This document shows, piece after piece, positions 27,342 through 35,856 of a stretch of 64,000 nt of DNA; positions within the stretch are counted from its first letter, which is position 1; every line of letters starts with the position of its first letter. The position numbers and the translations under genes were made by a program. The DNA lies in the NCBI GenBank assembly GCA_033762815.1, contig JANRLF010000013.1, positions 12,562 to 76,561 on the forward strand, written 5' to 3'. The notes under the pieces are model-generated. The model had not been told where the DNA came from, searched no databases, and was given only the letters and a program-made list of their open reading frames with translations. Source of the stretch: JANRLF01 sp033762815 (GTDB lineage: Bacteria; Bacteroidota; Bacteroidia; Chitinophagales; CAIOSU01).

Positions 27342-29266
27342 TCGGGCTTTATTACCGTGCCTGTTATTTGGTGCAGTTGCCTATCGGCTTCTTTCAATCG
27401 CACATGCTTTCTTAGCAATTCTTCTTTGTGAGCTTCATCCTCAGGCCCCAACTTCGACATTTCCAAAAGATTCTGCTTTAATAGCTTGGCTATCTGCTTT
27501 TGTTTGTATCGGCTAATGGAGGAAGTGATATCCTTTTTTGCCAACTGCATTTTGGGGGTCACCAAAGTATCGTGCATTTTTTCCCAGTTGCCACTTACTT
27601 CATAATGGCTGTGCAGTATGTCAATGGCAAACTTCTGCACTTCCTGTTCGCTATGGTGGGTAAAATTGTACTGCTCGGGAATGATACCGTTTTGCAGGGC
27701 CTCTCTATATTCTTGCAGAATTTGGTTGCAGACCATTTCTGAAAACTGAAGATTCGGGTCCTCCAACTCATTCAAAATGATTTGCGCATAATATATACCC
27801 TCGTCAAATTGGGCGTTGCCAAATTCTAATAACAAACGGATAATATCCTTTTCCTGGGCGGTAAGGGGGTCTTCCCCTATGGTTTCTTGTGGCTCCTGCG
27901 TTTCTGGCGTTTCATTGCTTACGGGCAGCAGTTCTTCCCTTTCAATGCCCGTGGTTTTGCTTACCCTCTTCCGCCGTTCTTTGTTTACTTCGGTTATCAG
28001 GATGCGCTCGTCCATGTCCAGCAATTGCGAGCATTCCCTAATATAAAGGCTTCTCTTAATAGTGTCAGGCACCAACGATACCGAGTGCACGATATCTTTT
28101 ATCGCCTCCGTTTTCTTTACCGGGTCATTCTGTGCATCCTTTAAAAGGTACTCGGTTTTAAATAGGATAAAGTCCTTTTCCTGCTGCTGTTTGTAGCGGA
28201 TAAATGCCGATGCCCCTTCCCTCTTCACGAAAGAGTCTGGGTCATCTTCCGGCGGCAGCAGTACCACCTTTACGTTCATATCCTCTTCCAGTACCAAATC
28301 TATCCCGCGTAGGGCAGCTTTGATACCAGCAGCATCGCCGTCATATAGTATGGTAATATTGGTGGTCAAGCGCCTAATGAGCCTAATCTGTTCCACCGTC
28401 AATGAAGTGCCCGATGATGCCGCCACATTCTCAATACCCGCCTGTACCAGTGAAATTACGTCAGTATAACCTTCTACCAGTATGCATTCATCCTGCTTTC
28501 TTATCGCATTTTTTGCGAAGAAAATACCGTAAAGGATTTTGCTCTTATTGTAAACCTCGCTTTCCGGAGTATTAATGTACTTGGGTATCTTTTTATCGCT
28601 CTTCAGGGTACGGCCGCCAAAACCCACCACCTTGCCCACAAAATTGTGTATAGTAAACTGAACACGATCTCTAAAGAAATCAAAATGCCTTTCTTCCTTG
28701 GTGCTGGTAAGCCCCGCCTTCTGCAATATTTCCAATTGGTAACCCTTGGCCAAAGCCTCTTTCGTAAAGGCATCGTAGGCCGCTGGCGCATAGCCCAACT
28801 GGAATTTTTGGATGGTATCGTTCGTAAAACCCCTTTCTTTAAAATAGGCTAGTCCGATACTGCCTTCCTCCGTTTCCAGCAACTGCTGGCTATAGTACTT
28901 TTGCGCGAAAGTATTTACGATGTAAAGGCTCTCGTGCAGATTACGCTCTTCTTGGTCTTCGTTGCGGGGGGATTCGGTTTCTTCTATTTCAATATGGTAC
29001 TTGTTGGCCAAATACCGCAAAGCCTCCGGATATGAGTAATGCTCATGCTCCATTACAAAGTTGACCGAGTTGCCGGAAGCACCGCAGCCAAAACATTTGT
29101 AGATTCCCTTTGCCGGCGATACGGTGAACGAGGGCGTTTTTTCATTATGGAAGGGGCAGTTGGCCAGCAGGTTAACGCCCCGCTTCTTCAGGGTCAAAAA
29201 ATCGCCTACCACCTCGTCTATACGGGCAGTGTCCAGTATTTTGGTTATCGTGTCCCGACTTATCAC
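27212..29266 (-). CDS. dnaG: DNA primase
   Basis: I start at GTG 29264-29266, giving 684 residues; this start (MISRDTITKILDTARIDEVVGDF) matches DnaG N-termini, while an in-frame upstream ATG would add 40 residues of poor character. The zinc-ribbon (CHC2) motif has C37, H40, C58 and C61 (CPFHNEKTPSF ... YKCFGCGASG). The TOPRIM core has ILVEGYTDVISL and ITILYDGDAAGIKAALRGID. The C-terminal half is the helicase-interacting region. DnaG makes RNA primers at the replication fork. The last about 43 residues (Pro/Asp/Asn-rich) are encoded antisense to the convergent membrane protein gene and may be a lineage-specific extension by stop-codon loss. Confidence 0.96.
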   Translation of the reverse strand: MISRDTITKILDTARIDEVVGDFLTLKKRGVNLLANCPFHNEKTPSFTVSPAKGIYKCFGCGASGNSVNFVMEHEHYSYPEALRYLANKYHIEIEETESPRNEDQEERNLHESLYIVNTFAQKYYSQQLLETEEGSIGLAYFKERGFTNDTIQKFQLGYAPAAYDAFTKEALAKGYQLEILQKAGLTSTKEERHFDFFRDRVQFTIHNFVGKVVGFGGRTLKSDKKIPKYINTPESEVYNKSKILYGIFFAKNAIRKQDECILVEGYTDVISLVQAGIENVAASSGTSLTVEQIRLIRRLTTNITILYDGDAAGIKAALRGIDLVLEEDMNVKVVLLPPEDDPDSFVKREGASAFIRYKQQQEKDFILFKTEYLLKDAQNDPVKKTEAIKDIVHSVSLVPDTIKRSLYIRECSQLLDMDERILITEVNKERRKRVSKTTGIEREELLPVSNETPETQEPQETIGEDPLTAQEKDIIRLLLEFGNAQFDEGIYYAQIILNELEDPNLQFSEMVCNQILQEYREALQNGIIPEQYNFTHHSEQEVQKFAIDILHSHYEVSGNWEKMHDTLVTPKMQLAKKDITSSISRYKQKQIAKLLKQNLLEMSKLGPEDEAHKEELLRKHVRLKEADRQLHQITGTVIKPDYRFKDMEPTPTGGNLNRRKDNPVNMPTDSPASKPDDTAETIT

Positions 29267-29426
29267 TTTGGTAAAGGTAGTTTTTTCATGGCATAAAATA
29301 TCGTAAAACAGGGTTAAAACCTTGTGCAGCCTCATTTCTAAATACAATGCGCTACTGCAAGTATTTTGTTTTTCACAAATTGGCACAGTTGTCGTTTTGT
29401 GCCTATCAAATCAAAAACGTACCTAT

Positions 29427-30137
29427 ATGAAACGTACACTTTTACTCTCTATCTTTTTCTTGATGGTTGCTGTACAATCGGCAATGGCATATCAAGAAAC
29501 CTCAAGGCTGCAAATCCGTTCCTTTGACAATGCGCCGATTGTTGTGGTGATGGACGGTATTAAGTACGGCCCCTTCAGCAACAGGCATAAGCTGACCAAC
29601 TTGGCAGGCGGCATACACCGCATGCAGGTCATAGCCCAGTACAGCAGCCCTTATAGAATGTTCCCTATGACCCAAACCATTTACGATGGGCAGGTGAATG
29701 TTGACTGTGGCTTTTTGACCGATTTGGTCATCAACCGCGGGGCTTACCAAGTGGTTGATCAAGTGGCTCTTTATGGCTACCAGCCTGTAGTGACAGGCCC
29801 CATCGTGTGCGGTACCAAGCCTGCTCCCGTACCTGTGCAGCCTATTGGCCCACAGCCCATGTGCGATGCCGCTTTCAATGACTTAATGCAGGTAATCTCC
29901 AGCAAGAGCTTTGAAAGCACTAAGCTGACCATTGCTCGCCAGGTCATCGCCCAAAACTACTTTACCTCTTTTCAGGTGAAGCAACTAATGTGCTTGTTTA
30001 CCTTTGAGAGCAGCCGATTGGAGATAGCCAAGTTTGCTTACCCCTATGTGCTCGACCAAAACCGCTACTTTGTGGTAAACGATGCCTTCACCTTCGAAAG
30101 CAGTATCTACGAACTGAACCAGTTCTTGTACAGCTAA
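29427..30137 (+). CDS. Secreted DUF4476 protein
   Basis: I start at ATG 29427, where MKRTLLLSIFFLMVAVQSAMA is a Sec signal peptide; an upstream in-frame start would put 35 residues before it. The mature protein (about 215 residues) has an N-terminal beta-rich part (LQIRSFDNAPIVVVMDGIKYGPF) and, from about residue 145, a DUF4476 domain recognisable by repeated (T)FESS/SFEST helices (SSKSFESTKLTIARQVIAQN, CLFTFESSRLEIAKFAYP, AFTFESSIYELNQFL). DUF4476 occurs in Bacteroidota exported proteins with no known activity. The gene stands alone, divergent from dnaG, and ends before a clear terminator. Confidence 0.88.
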   Translation: MKRTLLLSIFFLMVAVQSAMAYQETSRLQIRSFDNAPIVVVMDGIKYGPFSNRHKLTNLAGGIHRMQVIAQYSSPYRMFPMTQTIYDGQVNVDCGFLTDLVINRGAYQVVDQVALYGYQPVVTGPIVCGTKPAPVPVQPIGPQPMCDAAFNDLMQVISSKSFESTKLTIARQVIAQNYFTSFQVKQLMCLFTFESSRLEIAKFAYPYVLDQNRYFVVNDAFTFESSIYELNQFLYS

Positions 30138-30161
30138 GCGCACCTTTCCTATATCAACTGG

Positions 30162-30191
30162 AGCCGCTCACTTTTGGGCGGCTTTCTTTTT
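30162..30191 (+). terminator. Intrinsic terminator after the DUF4476 gene
   Basis: AGCCGC (30162-30167) pairs with GCGGCT (30178-30183) around a 10-nt loop, followed by TTCTTTTT. It lies 25 bp after the stop codon. Confidence 0.75.
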
Positions 30192-30244
30192 GGTAGATAT
30201 GAGTGGTGAGACTTGTTTTTTGCTTTCCTTCGGAAAGAAATCCT

Positions 30245-30336
30245 TGTCATTCCGAAGTCCGTTTTAAACGGCATCGAAAATCTTTAAGTACTTGCTGGGA
30301 GATGCTGATCTAGCATAAGGCAAGACAGCATGACGA
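30245..30336. repeat. 92-bp element with imperfect terminal inverted repeats
   Basis: The left end TTGTCATTCCGAAG and the right end (read on the minus strand) TTCGTCATGCTGTC share GTCAT and flanking bases. Inside are CCGTTTTAAACGG, a 13-bp palindrome, and GGAGATGCTGATC. This build resembles short dispersed non-coding elements I know from Bacteroidota genomes with TGTCATTCCG/CAGCATGACG ends. Only one copy is present in the window, so mobility is not shown. Confidence 0.45.
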
Positions 30337-30537
30337 AAACTTCGTACCTCCCCTTCGAGAAGAAAAACTATATCCGTTTACTTGCAAATGTGGTACTAAG
30401 TACTTTCATTTATGGTATCTCTAATTCGAAACAAAGAGAGCGGAGAAAAAACACAAAAAACAAGCAACTCTTATTATAACTAACTGAAAAACAAACTACT
30501 TTACACCGTTTAGTTTAAGACGTCATTTAATTTCTTT

Positions 30538-30612
30538 GAGTACGAATTGAGCTGTTTTTGGTATGTTTTGGGTATGAATTGGGTATTTTTTCAGTATGAA
30601 TTGAGACGATTT
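30538..30612. repeat. 11-bp-period minisatellite
   Basis: About seven 11-bp units can be laid out: GAGTACGAATT, GAGCTGTTTTT, GGTATGTTTTG, GGTATGAATTG, GGTATTTTTTC, AGTATGAATTG, AGACGATTTTA. The period is kept although the units diverge. The same period occurs in two arrays at 55275-55384 and 55586-55695. Confidence 0.7.
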
Positions 30613-30771
30613 TACTTGTCAACGGAAAGATGACGAAAAATGGCTGGAATATAATGGGCACACATATTAACAGGAACCGTACCAAAATTCAAAAATTCTT
30701 ACCCTCTCCAGTGCGGCACTTTCTTTATTGTGGCGTATCCTTTAATTTAGGTGCAAACTAACTATCTCATC

Positions 30772-31572
30772 ATGAAAACAAAACTTTTTATCTCCTTTCT
30801 TTTTGCGCTATTTAGCCTTCAAGCTATTCACGCCCAGTCCATTAGCTTTTGTTCCGATTACAGTAGCTCAGGCGATTGTATAGGCTCATCCAGTTCATGG
30901 ACCATTGAACCCGGTGGGGGCAGTGTGTACATCCTGTACAAAAACGGTGGCAAGAACATTACCGCTAGTAAACTATGGGTTTACATAGATATTTTAAGAA
31001 AAGGGAGCTATAGCCCGGTTGAAACCAAAGAATTAGTTCCAGATAAGTATAAGAACTGGATGCTGTACGATTATAAGTTTACTGAAGCTGGTGAGTATAA
31101 AGTACAGTTTTTGGATGCCAGCAATACCTTGGCCACCGCCTATGTTACCATCAGTATGAAGGGCAGCACCACCTCCAGCAGTAGTAGCAGCGGGGGTAGT
31201 GGCGGCGGCTCAGGTAGCGGCGTAGATACTTGGTACTATGAAGGTTCCACAGTACAGTTCTGCGAAGATGTTACCAGCTCAGGTAGTGCGGTTACGCCAT
31301 CTGAAGTGTTCAATATCTCCTCCAGTGGAGGTTATGTTTATGTGCTATTAAAGCACACCAAGCAATTTAAGACCAACAAAATATATGTAGATATCTACAA
31401 AGGTTCGGATACTGAAGATGTATATGAAACCAAGGAGTATGATGTAGAAGATGACTGGAAATGGTTCAAGTTCAAATATACATTTTATAGTACCGGCAAC
31501 TATACCTTCAAGTTTTACAACGAGGATGATACCTATATCCAATCGGGATATGTGGATATCAATTGGAAGTAA
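30772..31572 (+). CDS. Secreted protein of two duplicated domains joined by a Gly/Ser linker
   Basis: The start is ATG 30772, giving a signal peptide (MKTKLFISFLFALFSLQAIHAQ); total 266 residues. Two similar domains of about 105 residues follow. Domain 1 has SISFCSDYSSSGDCIGSSSSWTI and ends GEYKVQFLDASNTLATAYVTI; domain 2 has TVQFCEDVTSSGSAVTPSEVFNI and ends GNYTFKFYNEDDTYIQSGYVDI. They are separated by a 20-residue stretch of only Thr, Ser and Gly. Both domains keep one Cys near their start, and domain 1 has a second. There is no T9SS tail, so it is probably periplasmic or released by other means. The function is not recognised; an adhesive or binding role is only a guess. The 3' end overlaps the convergent acyltransferase gene by 14 bp. 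Confidence 0.82.
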   Translation: MKTKLFISFLFALFSLQAIHAQSISFCSDYSSSGDCIGSSSSWTIEPGGGSVYILYKNGGKNITASKLWVYIDILRKGSYSPVETKELVPDKYKNWMLYDYKFTEAGEYKVQFLDASNTLATAYVTISMKGSTTSSSSSSGGSGGGSGSGVDTWYYEGSTVQFCEDVTSSGSAVTPSEVFNISSSGGYVYVLLKHTKQFKTNKIYVDIYKGSDTEDVYETKEYDVEDDWKWFKFKYTFYSTGNYTFKFYNEDDTYIQSGYVDINWK

Positions 31573-32320
31573 CCATAGTGGTCACCCTGCCATCATAAGC
31601 AGCGCGCATGGCTAGGGTGCTTTCTTGCATCCATTGGTAGGTGCGCTCGCAATCGGTTTCAGGGTCTGTAACAATGAAAGGGTCGCCGAACTTGATTTTT
31701 AAGGCGACCCTTTTTTTACTAAAGCATTGCATAAAGTGGCGGGGGAAAGTATCATCGCCTACCCAGGCATCGTCTACGTCCTCATACTCTATAGCCACTG
31801 GCACTACGGAAAAGCCACCATCATAGGCAATTTGAAATGGTCCAGGGCGCAATAGGCCTACACCCGGTGCCTTGTGGGTAGTGCCTTCAGGAAAAATGAT
31901 TACAGGCGAACCTTGGCTTAAATGCTCTTTAATAGCCAAACGGGTCTCCATGCGGCTATCCTTGCTTTTTCTATCAATAAAAATTACATGCGATGCCCTA
32001 GAACCCGGCCCAATGACGGGCCATTTTTCCACCTCGGCCTTTGCCACTATAGTACCACAAACGAATTTGATCATCAAGGCAGCATCAATATAATTGCGGT
32101 GGTTGGCCAAATAAAGATGGGTACCCTGAGGCACGGGGCTTAGTAACTCCACCTTAATGCCCAGCACCTTGATGCAGGCCTTGCCCCAACGGTGGCGAAT
32201 ACGCAGTGCCGATTGCATGTCCTTAATACCTAAAGCGACGTTGCGCAAGAGCAGGCAAAAGAAATAGATACTTACGATGGCAAACAATACGAGCCTGGTT
32301 ATAGCCCTTAATCGACCCAT
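31559..32320 (-). CDS. Lysophospholipid/1-acyl-glycerol-3-phosphate acyltransferase (PlsC-like)
   Basis: The 253-residue product has an N-terminal membrane helix (LVLFAIVSIYFFCLLLRNV) and LPLAT motifs: YLANHRNYID (motif I, HX4D-type: HRNYID), FIDRKSKDS (motif II region), VIIFPEGTTHKAPG (motif III) and FSVVPVAIEY (motif IV). It transfers an acyl chain to a lyso-lipid at the inner membrane. It lies 3 bp downstream of the acyltransferase-GNAT fusion gene, suggesting a joint lipid pathway. A plus-strand terminator is embedded in its coding sequence (31677-31717). Confidence 0.92.
   Translation of the reverse strand: MGRLRAITRLVLFAIVSIYFFCLLLRNVALGIKDMQSALRIRHRWGKACIKVLGIKVELLSPVPQGTHLYLANHRNYIDAALMIKFVCGTIVAKAEVEKWPVIGPGSRASHVIFIDRKSKDSRMETRLAIKEHLSQGSPVIIFPEGTTHKAPGVGLLRPGPFQIAYDGGFSVVPVAIEYEDVDDAWVGDDTFPRHFMQCFSKKRVALKIKFGDPFIVTDPETDCERTYQWMQESTLAMRAAYDGRVTTMVTSN
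31677..31717 (+). terminator. Plus-strand intrinsic terminator inside the opposing acyltransferase gene
   Basis: AAAGGGTCGCC (31677-31687) pairs perfectly with GGCGACCCTTT (31703-31713) across a 15-nt loop, and the T run continues to 31717. On the plus strand it lies 105 bp after the stop of the two-domain secreted protein gene. On the minus strand no T run follows, so it should not stop the acyltransferase transcript. Confidence 0.75.
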
Positions 32321-32323
32321 GGT

Positions 32324-33940
32324 TTACTTTTCCTTTTTCAGATTTTCAATGGTTTCGTCTGGTACATCGTGTAGGTCAAGTATCATCAGCCCATCCAGCA
32401 CATCGGAGAAGTTGGGGTCCACATTGAAGCTGATGATGCGGGCGTTCTGCTTGATGTACTTTTTCATCAACACCGGCAGGCGAAAATGCCCCGGCTCTAT
32501 TTCTTCCACAATATCGTCCAGCTTGGCAATCTCCCCATCCATGGTTTGGATAAGGATTTCCGTATCCACATCCTTCATTTTCACCTTATAGGGCTTACGG
32601 GGGCTGATGTACTTGGCCAATCGATAATCGAAATAATGCCGTTTAATGAATTCTATCATCAGATGCCTTGATACATTAGAGTATTGGTTACTGATGCTGA
32701 GGGGGCCTATCAGATAACGATATTGCGGGTTGCGGCTCAAAAACTCCACTATGCCTTTCCATAAAAGAAAGAGGGGCAAGCGTTTCTTTTGGTACTCGCC
32801 AATGATATATGAACGACCCAACTCCACGGCCTTTGACAGATAAATACCAAAACCCTTATCAATCTTGAATAGACTGGAGATGTAGAAACCCTTTATGCCA
32901 TAGGCTTTATATATCTCATCGCCTTTGCCAATACGGTAGCCGCCGGCAATCTGTTTGGCATCTTTGTCCCAAATAATCAATTGCTCATAGTACAGGTCAT
33001 ACTCATCCACGTCCCTTGGCTTGTTGGTACCCTCCCCCACTTCGCGAAAAGTGATTTCCCTTAACCGGCCTATTTCCATCATTACATTTGGGATAAGGGA
33101 GGTTCGGGCAATGTAAATCTCGAACTCGTTTTGAGTCAACAACAGCCCACCCCGCTCCCGCAACTTTTCCATTTCCTCCTCAATTATCTCTTTGCTTACG
33201 GCAGGGGCAATATCCTGTACGTTCTCAATTCGGCGGAAGGGATTATAGAATTGTGTCACCTCCAGCTTGGTACCCAGCACATTGGTTTTTGCACGCAGAA
33301 AACGGCCCAATCTGGAATTATTCACAAAATAGTCTTGGTCCTTCACACTAATGGCCTGGCCGATGCGCACCGTTACTACGTTCTCCTTTTCCGTAAAGCG
33401 TGCCAATAGTTCGGCAGCTCCGTACTCGGGGTTATTGAATTTCAAAAAAGAAAGAAAGCGGTTTTCGCGCGAGTGGAAGCTAATGGGGATAATAGGGATG
33501 CGCAAATCACGAACCATACGGATAACGGGAGGCTCCCATTTTCGATCGATGATTTTTCCCTCTTGGGTACTGAAAATCTTGCCATGCCTTGCTGGAAAAA
33601 CGCCCAATGCCCCACCCTCTTCCAAATAGGCTTGGATATCAAATTGCTTCAGTTGGCTGAAAAGGTCATCGTCGGCATCGTTCAACTCCACCGGAAAAAT
33701 CATCTCCCTCAGTTGGCGTGTCACCCAGTTCTGTTCTGATGTAACCATCTTTACCTGGGCTGATTTAGTACCCAACAGCTTCAGCATCATCAGGTGGTCA
33801 ATCTCTCCAAAAAGATGCTTGGCCACTGCTACATACGGGCCTTTGGGTAAATACTTCAGTTCCTCTTCGTTCCAATCCAAGCGGATATTAAAACGTCTAA
33901 GCAAACTATCAACCTTTTCAATATGGGTATTCACGTCCAT
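32324..33940 (-). CDS. Acyltransferase-GNAT fusion, probable aminolipid N-/O-acyltransferase (OlsF/GlsF-like)
   Basis: The 538-residue product joins two domains. Residues about 30-260 are an LPLAT-type acyltransferase (YVAVAKHLFGEIDHLM, GALGVFPARHGKIF, IPIIPISFH). Residues about 265-500 resemble the OlsB/hemolysin-like GNAT domain (FEIYIARTSLIPNVMMEIGRLREITFREVGEGTN, DVDEYDLYYEQLIIWDKDAKQIAGGYRIG, GFYISSLFKID). Fusions of this order are known as OlsF/GlsF and make ornithine or glycine lipids by N- then O-acylation; in Bacteroides the activities are on separate GlsB and GlsA proteins. The amino acid used here cannot be read from sequence. The next gene, 3 bp away, is another PlsC-like acyltransferase. 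The N-terminal LPLAT HX4D motif is present as HLFGEID, one residue longer than usual. Confidence 0.82.
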   Translation of the reverse strand: MDVNTHIEKVDSLLRRFNIRLDWNEEELKYLPKGPYVAVAKHLFGEIDHLMMLKLLGTKSAQVKMVTSEQNWVTRQLREMIFPVELNDADDDLFSQLKQFDIQAYLEEGGALGVFPARHGKIFSTQEGKIIDRKWEPPVIRMVRDLRIPIIPISFHSRENRFLSFLKFNNPEYGAAELLARFTEKENVVTVRIGQAISVKDQDYFVNNSRLGRFLRAKTNVLGTKLEVTQFYNPFRRIENVQDIAPAVSKEIIEEEMEKLRERGGLLLTQNEFEIYIARTSLIPNVMMEIGRLREITFREVGEGTNKPRDVDEYDLYYEQLIIWDKDAKQIAGGYRIGKGDEIYKAYGIKGFYISSLFKIDKGFGIYLSKAVELGRSYIIGEYQKKRLPLFLLWKGIVEFLSRNPQYRYLIGPLSISNQYSNVSRHLMIEFIKRHYFDYRLAKYISPRKPYKVKMKDVDTEILIQTMDGEIAKLDDIVEEIEPGHFRLPVLMKKYIKQNARIISFNVDPNFSDVLDGLMILDLHDVPDETIENLKKEK

Positions 33941-34030
33941 GGCAATAATAAAACCGGGTGATGCCTGACTAGCATACCTTTTGGGCTAAATTATAAAAAT
34001 TGGATGTAAGAAAAATAGGAAGGTTGTTCC

Positions 34031-35200
34031 CTATTTCAACAACTCGCGGGCAATCACCAACTTCTGTATTTCAGAAGTCCCTTCACCAATGGTGCACAGC
34101 TTGGAATCGCGGTAAAACTTTTCCACAGGGTATTCTTTGATGTACCCGTAGCCTCCGAAAATCTGTACGGCGTCAGTGGCTACTTTCACACTTACTTCCG
34201 ATGCATAATATTTTGCCATGGCAGCTTGGGTGGTCACCTTTTCGCCCCTATTTTTTAAGTCGGCGGCTTGGAAGGTCAAAAGTTCGGCAGCTTCAATTTC
34301 AGTAGCCATATCAGCTATCTTAAAGGCAATAGCTTGGAAATTGGCGATGGATTGACCAAACTGCTCGCGTTCCTTAGCGTACTTAATAGATGCTTCATAG
34401 GCACCCTTTGCAATGCCCAAGCCCAAGGAAGCTATAGAGATTCGGCCTCCATCCAATATCTTCATGGCTTGGATGAAGCCCTCGCCCTCTTTGCCCAAAA
34501 TATTGTCTTTGTGCACCCTGCAGTTGTCAAAAATCACCTCGGCGGTTTCCGAAGCGCGCATACCCAGCTTATCTTCCTTTTTACCGGCCAACAATCCTTC
34601 TGTTCCCCTTTCAATCACAAAGGCAGTCATGCCCCTAGAATCCAACAACTCGCCAGTACGAACAATGGCTACCACCACATCACCGCTAATACCGTGGGTA
34701 ATAAAGCGCTTAGCACCATTCAATACCCAATAGTCACCATCAGGCTTGGCGGTCACCTTCATGCGCATGGCATCTGACCCCGTATTGGGTTCTGTCAAAG
34801 CCCAAGCACCAATGTGTTCGGCAGTTGCTAGTTTAGGTAACCAACGCATTTTTTGTTCTTCGTTGCCAAACTGCAAAATATGGTTAGTACAAAGTGAATT
34901 GTGCGCCGCCAACGATAAGCCTATTGAACCACAAACTTTGGAAACCTCAACAATAGCAGTAACATATTCAAAGTAGCCAAAGCCCGAACCGCCATACTCT
35001 GTGGGCACCAATACACCCATTAGGCCCAGTTCGCCCAATTTGCGGAAAACTTCGCGGGGAAACTCTTGGGTCTCGTCCCATTTCATCATATCAGGACGGA
35101 TATGCTTCTCGGCAAAGTCGCGCACCATCTGGGTAATCATGCGCTGGTTTTCGTTCAGCTCAAAATCAAATCCTGTTCTTTGTTCGGTTAGCACTTCCAT
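34031..35200 (-). CDS. Acyl-CoA dehydrogenase
   Basis: The 389-residue length fits the family. It oxidises acyl-CoA to enoyl-CoA with FAD. Signature 1 is GAWALTEPNTGSDA and signature 2 QIFGGYGYIKEYPVEKFYRDSKLCTIGEGTSEIQKLVIAREL, which includes the catalytic glutamate region of short-chain and medium-chain enzymes (EGTSEI). Isobutyryl/butyryl-type substrates are plausible, but chain length cannot be decided. It is cytosolic and monocistronic, with a perfect -7 box 18 bp upstream of the ATG. It could work with the crotonase at 17758-18537. Confidence 0.95.
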   Translation of the reverse strand: MEVLTEQRTGFDFELNENQRMITQMVRDFAEKHIRPDMMKWDETQEFPREVFRKLGELGLMGVLVPTEYGGSGFGYFEYVTAIVEVSKVCGSIGLSLAAHNSLCTNHILQFGNEEQKMRWLPKLATAEHIGAWALTEPNTGSDAMRMKVTAKPDGDYWVLNGAKRFITHGISGDVVVAIVRTGELLDSRGMTAFVIERGTEGLLAGKKEDKLGMRASETAEVIFDNCRVHKDNILGKEGEGFIQAMKILDGGRISIASLGLGIAKGAYEASIKYAKEREQFGQSIANFQAIAFKIADMATEIEAAELLTFQAADLKNRGEKVTTQAAMAKYYASEVSVKVATDAVQIFGGYGYIKEYPVEKFYRDSKLCTIGEGTSEIQKLVIARELLK

Positions 35201-35217
35201 ATTGTTTGCTTTGTTTG

Positions 35218-35225
35218 CAAAATTA
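35218..35225 (-). promoter_or_regulatory. Putative -7 box of the acyl-CoA dehydrogenase gene
   Basis: On the minus strand the sequence reads TAATTTTG, a perfect match to the Bacteroidota -7 element TAnnTTTG, ending 18 bp before the ATG. No clear TTG lies 19-21 bp upstream of it, so the -33 element is weak or absent. Confidence 0.45.
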
Positions 35226-35451
35226 AACTTTGTTTTCCAAATGTCCCCACATCAACCAATGAATAAAGCGGGGGTTAAATGTTGTTAAACATTTCAGATG
35301 ATGCAACGGTTTAAATTTTCTGAAGGTATAAGATATGTAACTTTAAAGTTGGCAGCATCATTGCGGTTGTTTACCGTTAACGAGTGTTAAGCTGGCAATA
35401 ACAGCACAAAATTGACGTACCAATATCAATGAACATTTCAAAAACCGATAA

Positions 35452-35835
35452 ATGAAAAACTTAGCCGCACTATTTGTCCTTTTCCTTTCATTCAGCCTAG
35501 CCGTACAAGCCCAAAATGGCCCTGTAATGACTTTTAAGACTGACACCTACGATTTCGGCACCATTACCGAAGGCGATTCTGTCAGCTTTGAATTCGTATT
35601 TACCAATACCGGTAAATCCAACTTGATTATCAGCAATGTGCAAGCCTCTTGTGGTTGTACCACTCCTTACTGGCCCCAGCAGCCTATTAAGCCAGGCGAA
35701 AGCAGCAAGATAAAAGCTACTTTCAAGTCAGAAGGTAAAATGGGTACCCAAAACAAGGTAATCACCATAACCACCAACGAGGCGGATAATACCAAGCGCG
35801 TATTTTTTAAAGGCCTGGTAAAAGAGCGGAAGTAA
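35452..35835 (+). CDS. Secreted DUF1573 protein
   Basis: The 127-residue product has a signal peptide (MKNLAALFVLFLSFSLAVQAQ) and a single DUF1573 domain: TFKTDTYDFGTITEGDSVSFEFVFTNTGKSNLIISNVQASCGCTTPYWP and GTQNKVITITTNEADNTKRVFFKGLVK. This Ig-like, ASPM/MSP-type fold is common in Bacteroidota exported proteins; the CGCT motif is typical. Its role is unknown. The gene is divergent from the acyl-CoA dehydrogenase gene across a 251-bp gap and is followed 53 bp later by the aminotransferase. Confidence 0.92.
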   Translation: MKNLAALFVLFLSFSLAVQAQNGPVMTFKTDTYDFGTITEGDSVSFEFVFTNTGKSNLIISNVQASCGCTTPYWPQQPIKPGESSKIKATFKSEGKMGTQNKVITITTNEADNTKRVFFKGLVKERK

Positions 35836-35856
35836 CCACCGCCGCCGCATTTTGGC

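Larger units (their letters stand above)
30192..30771. other. 580-bp intergenic region with repeat-like sequence and no gene
   Basis: No plausible coding sequence was found. It holds a 92-bp element with imperfect terminal inverted repeats (30245-30336), an AT-rich stretch, and an 11-bp-period repeat (30538-30612). No perfect Bacteroidota promoter was found before the next gene; TATCCTTTAATTTAG at about 30736 is the nearest resemblance. Confidence 0.7.
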
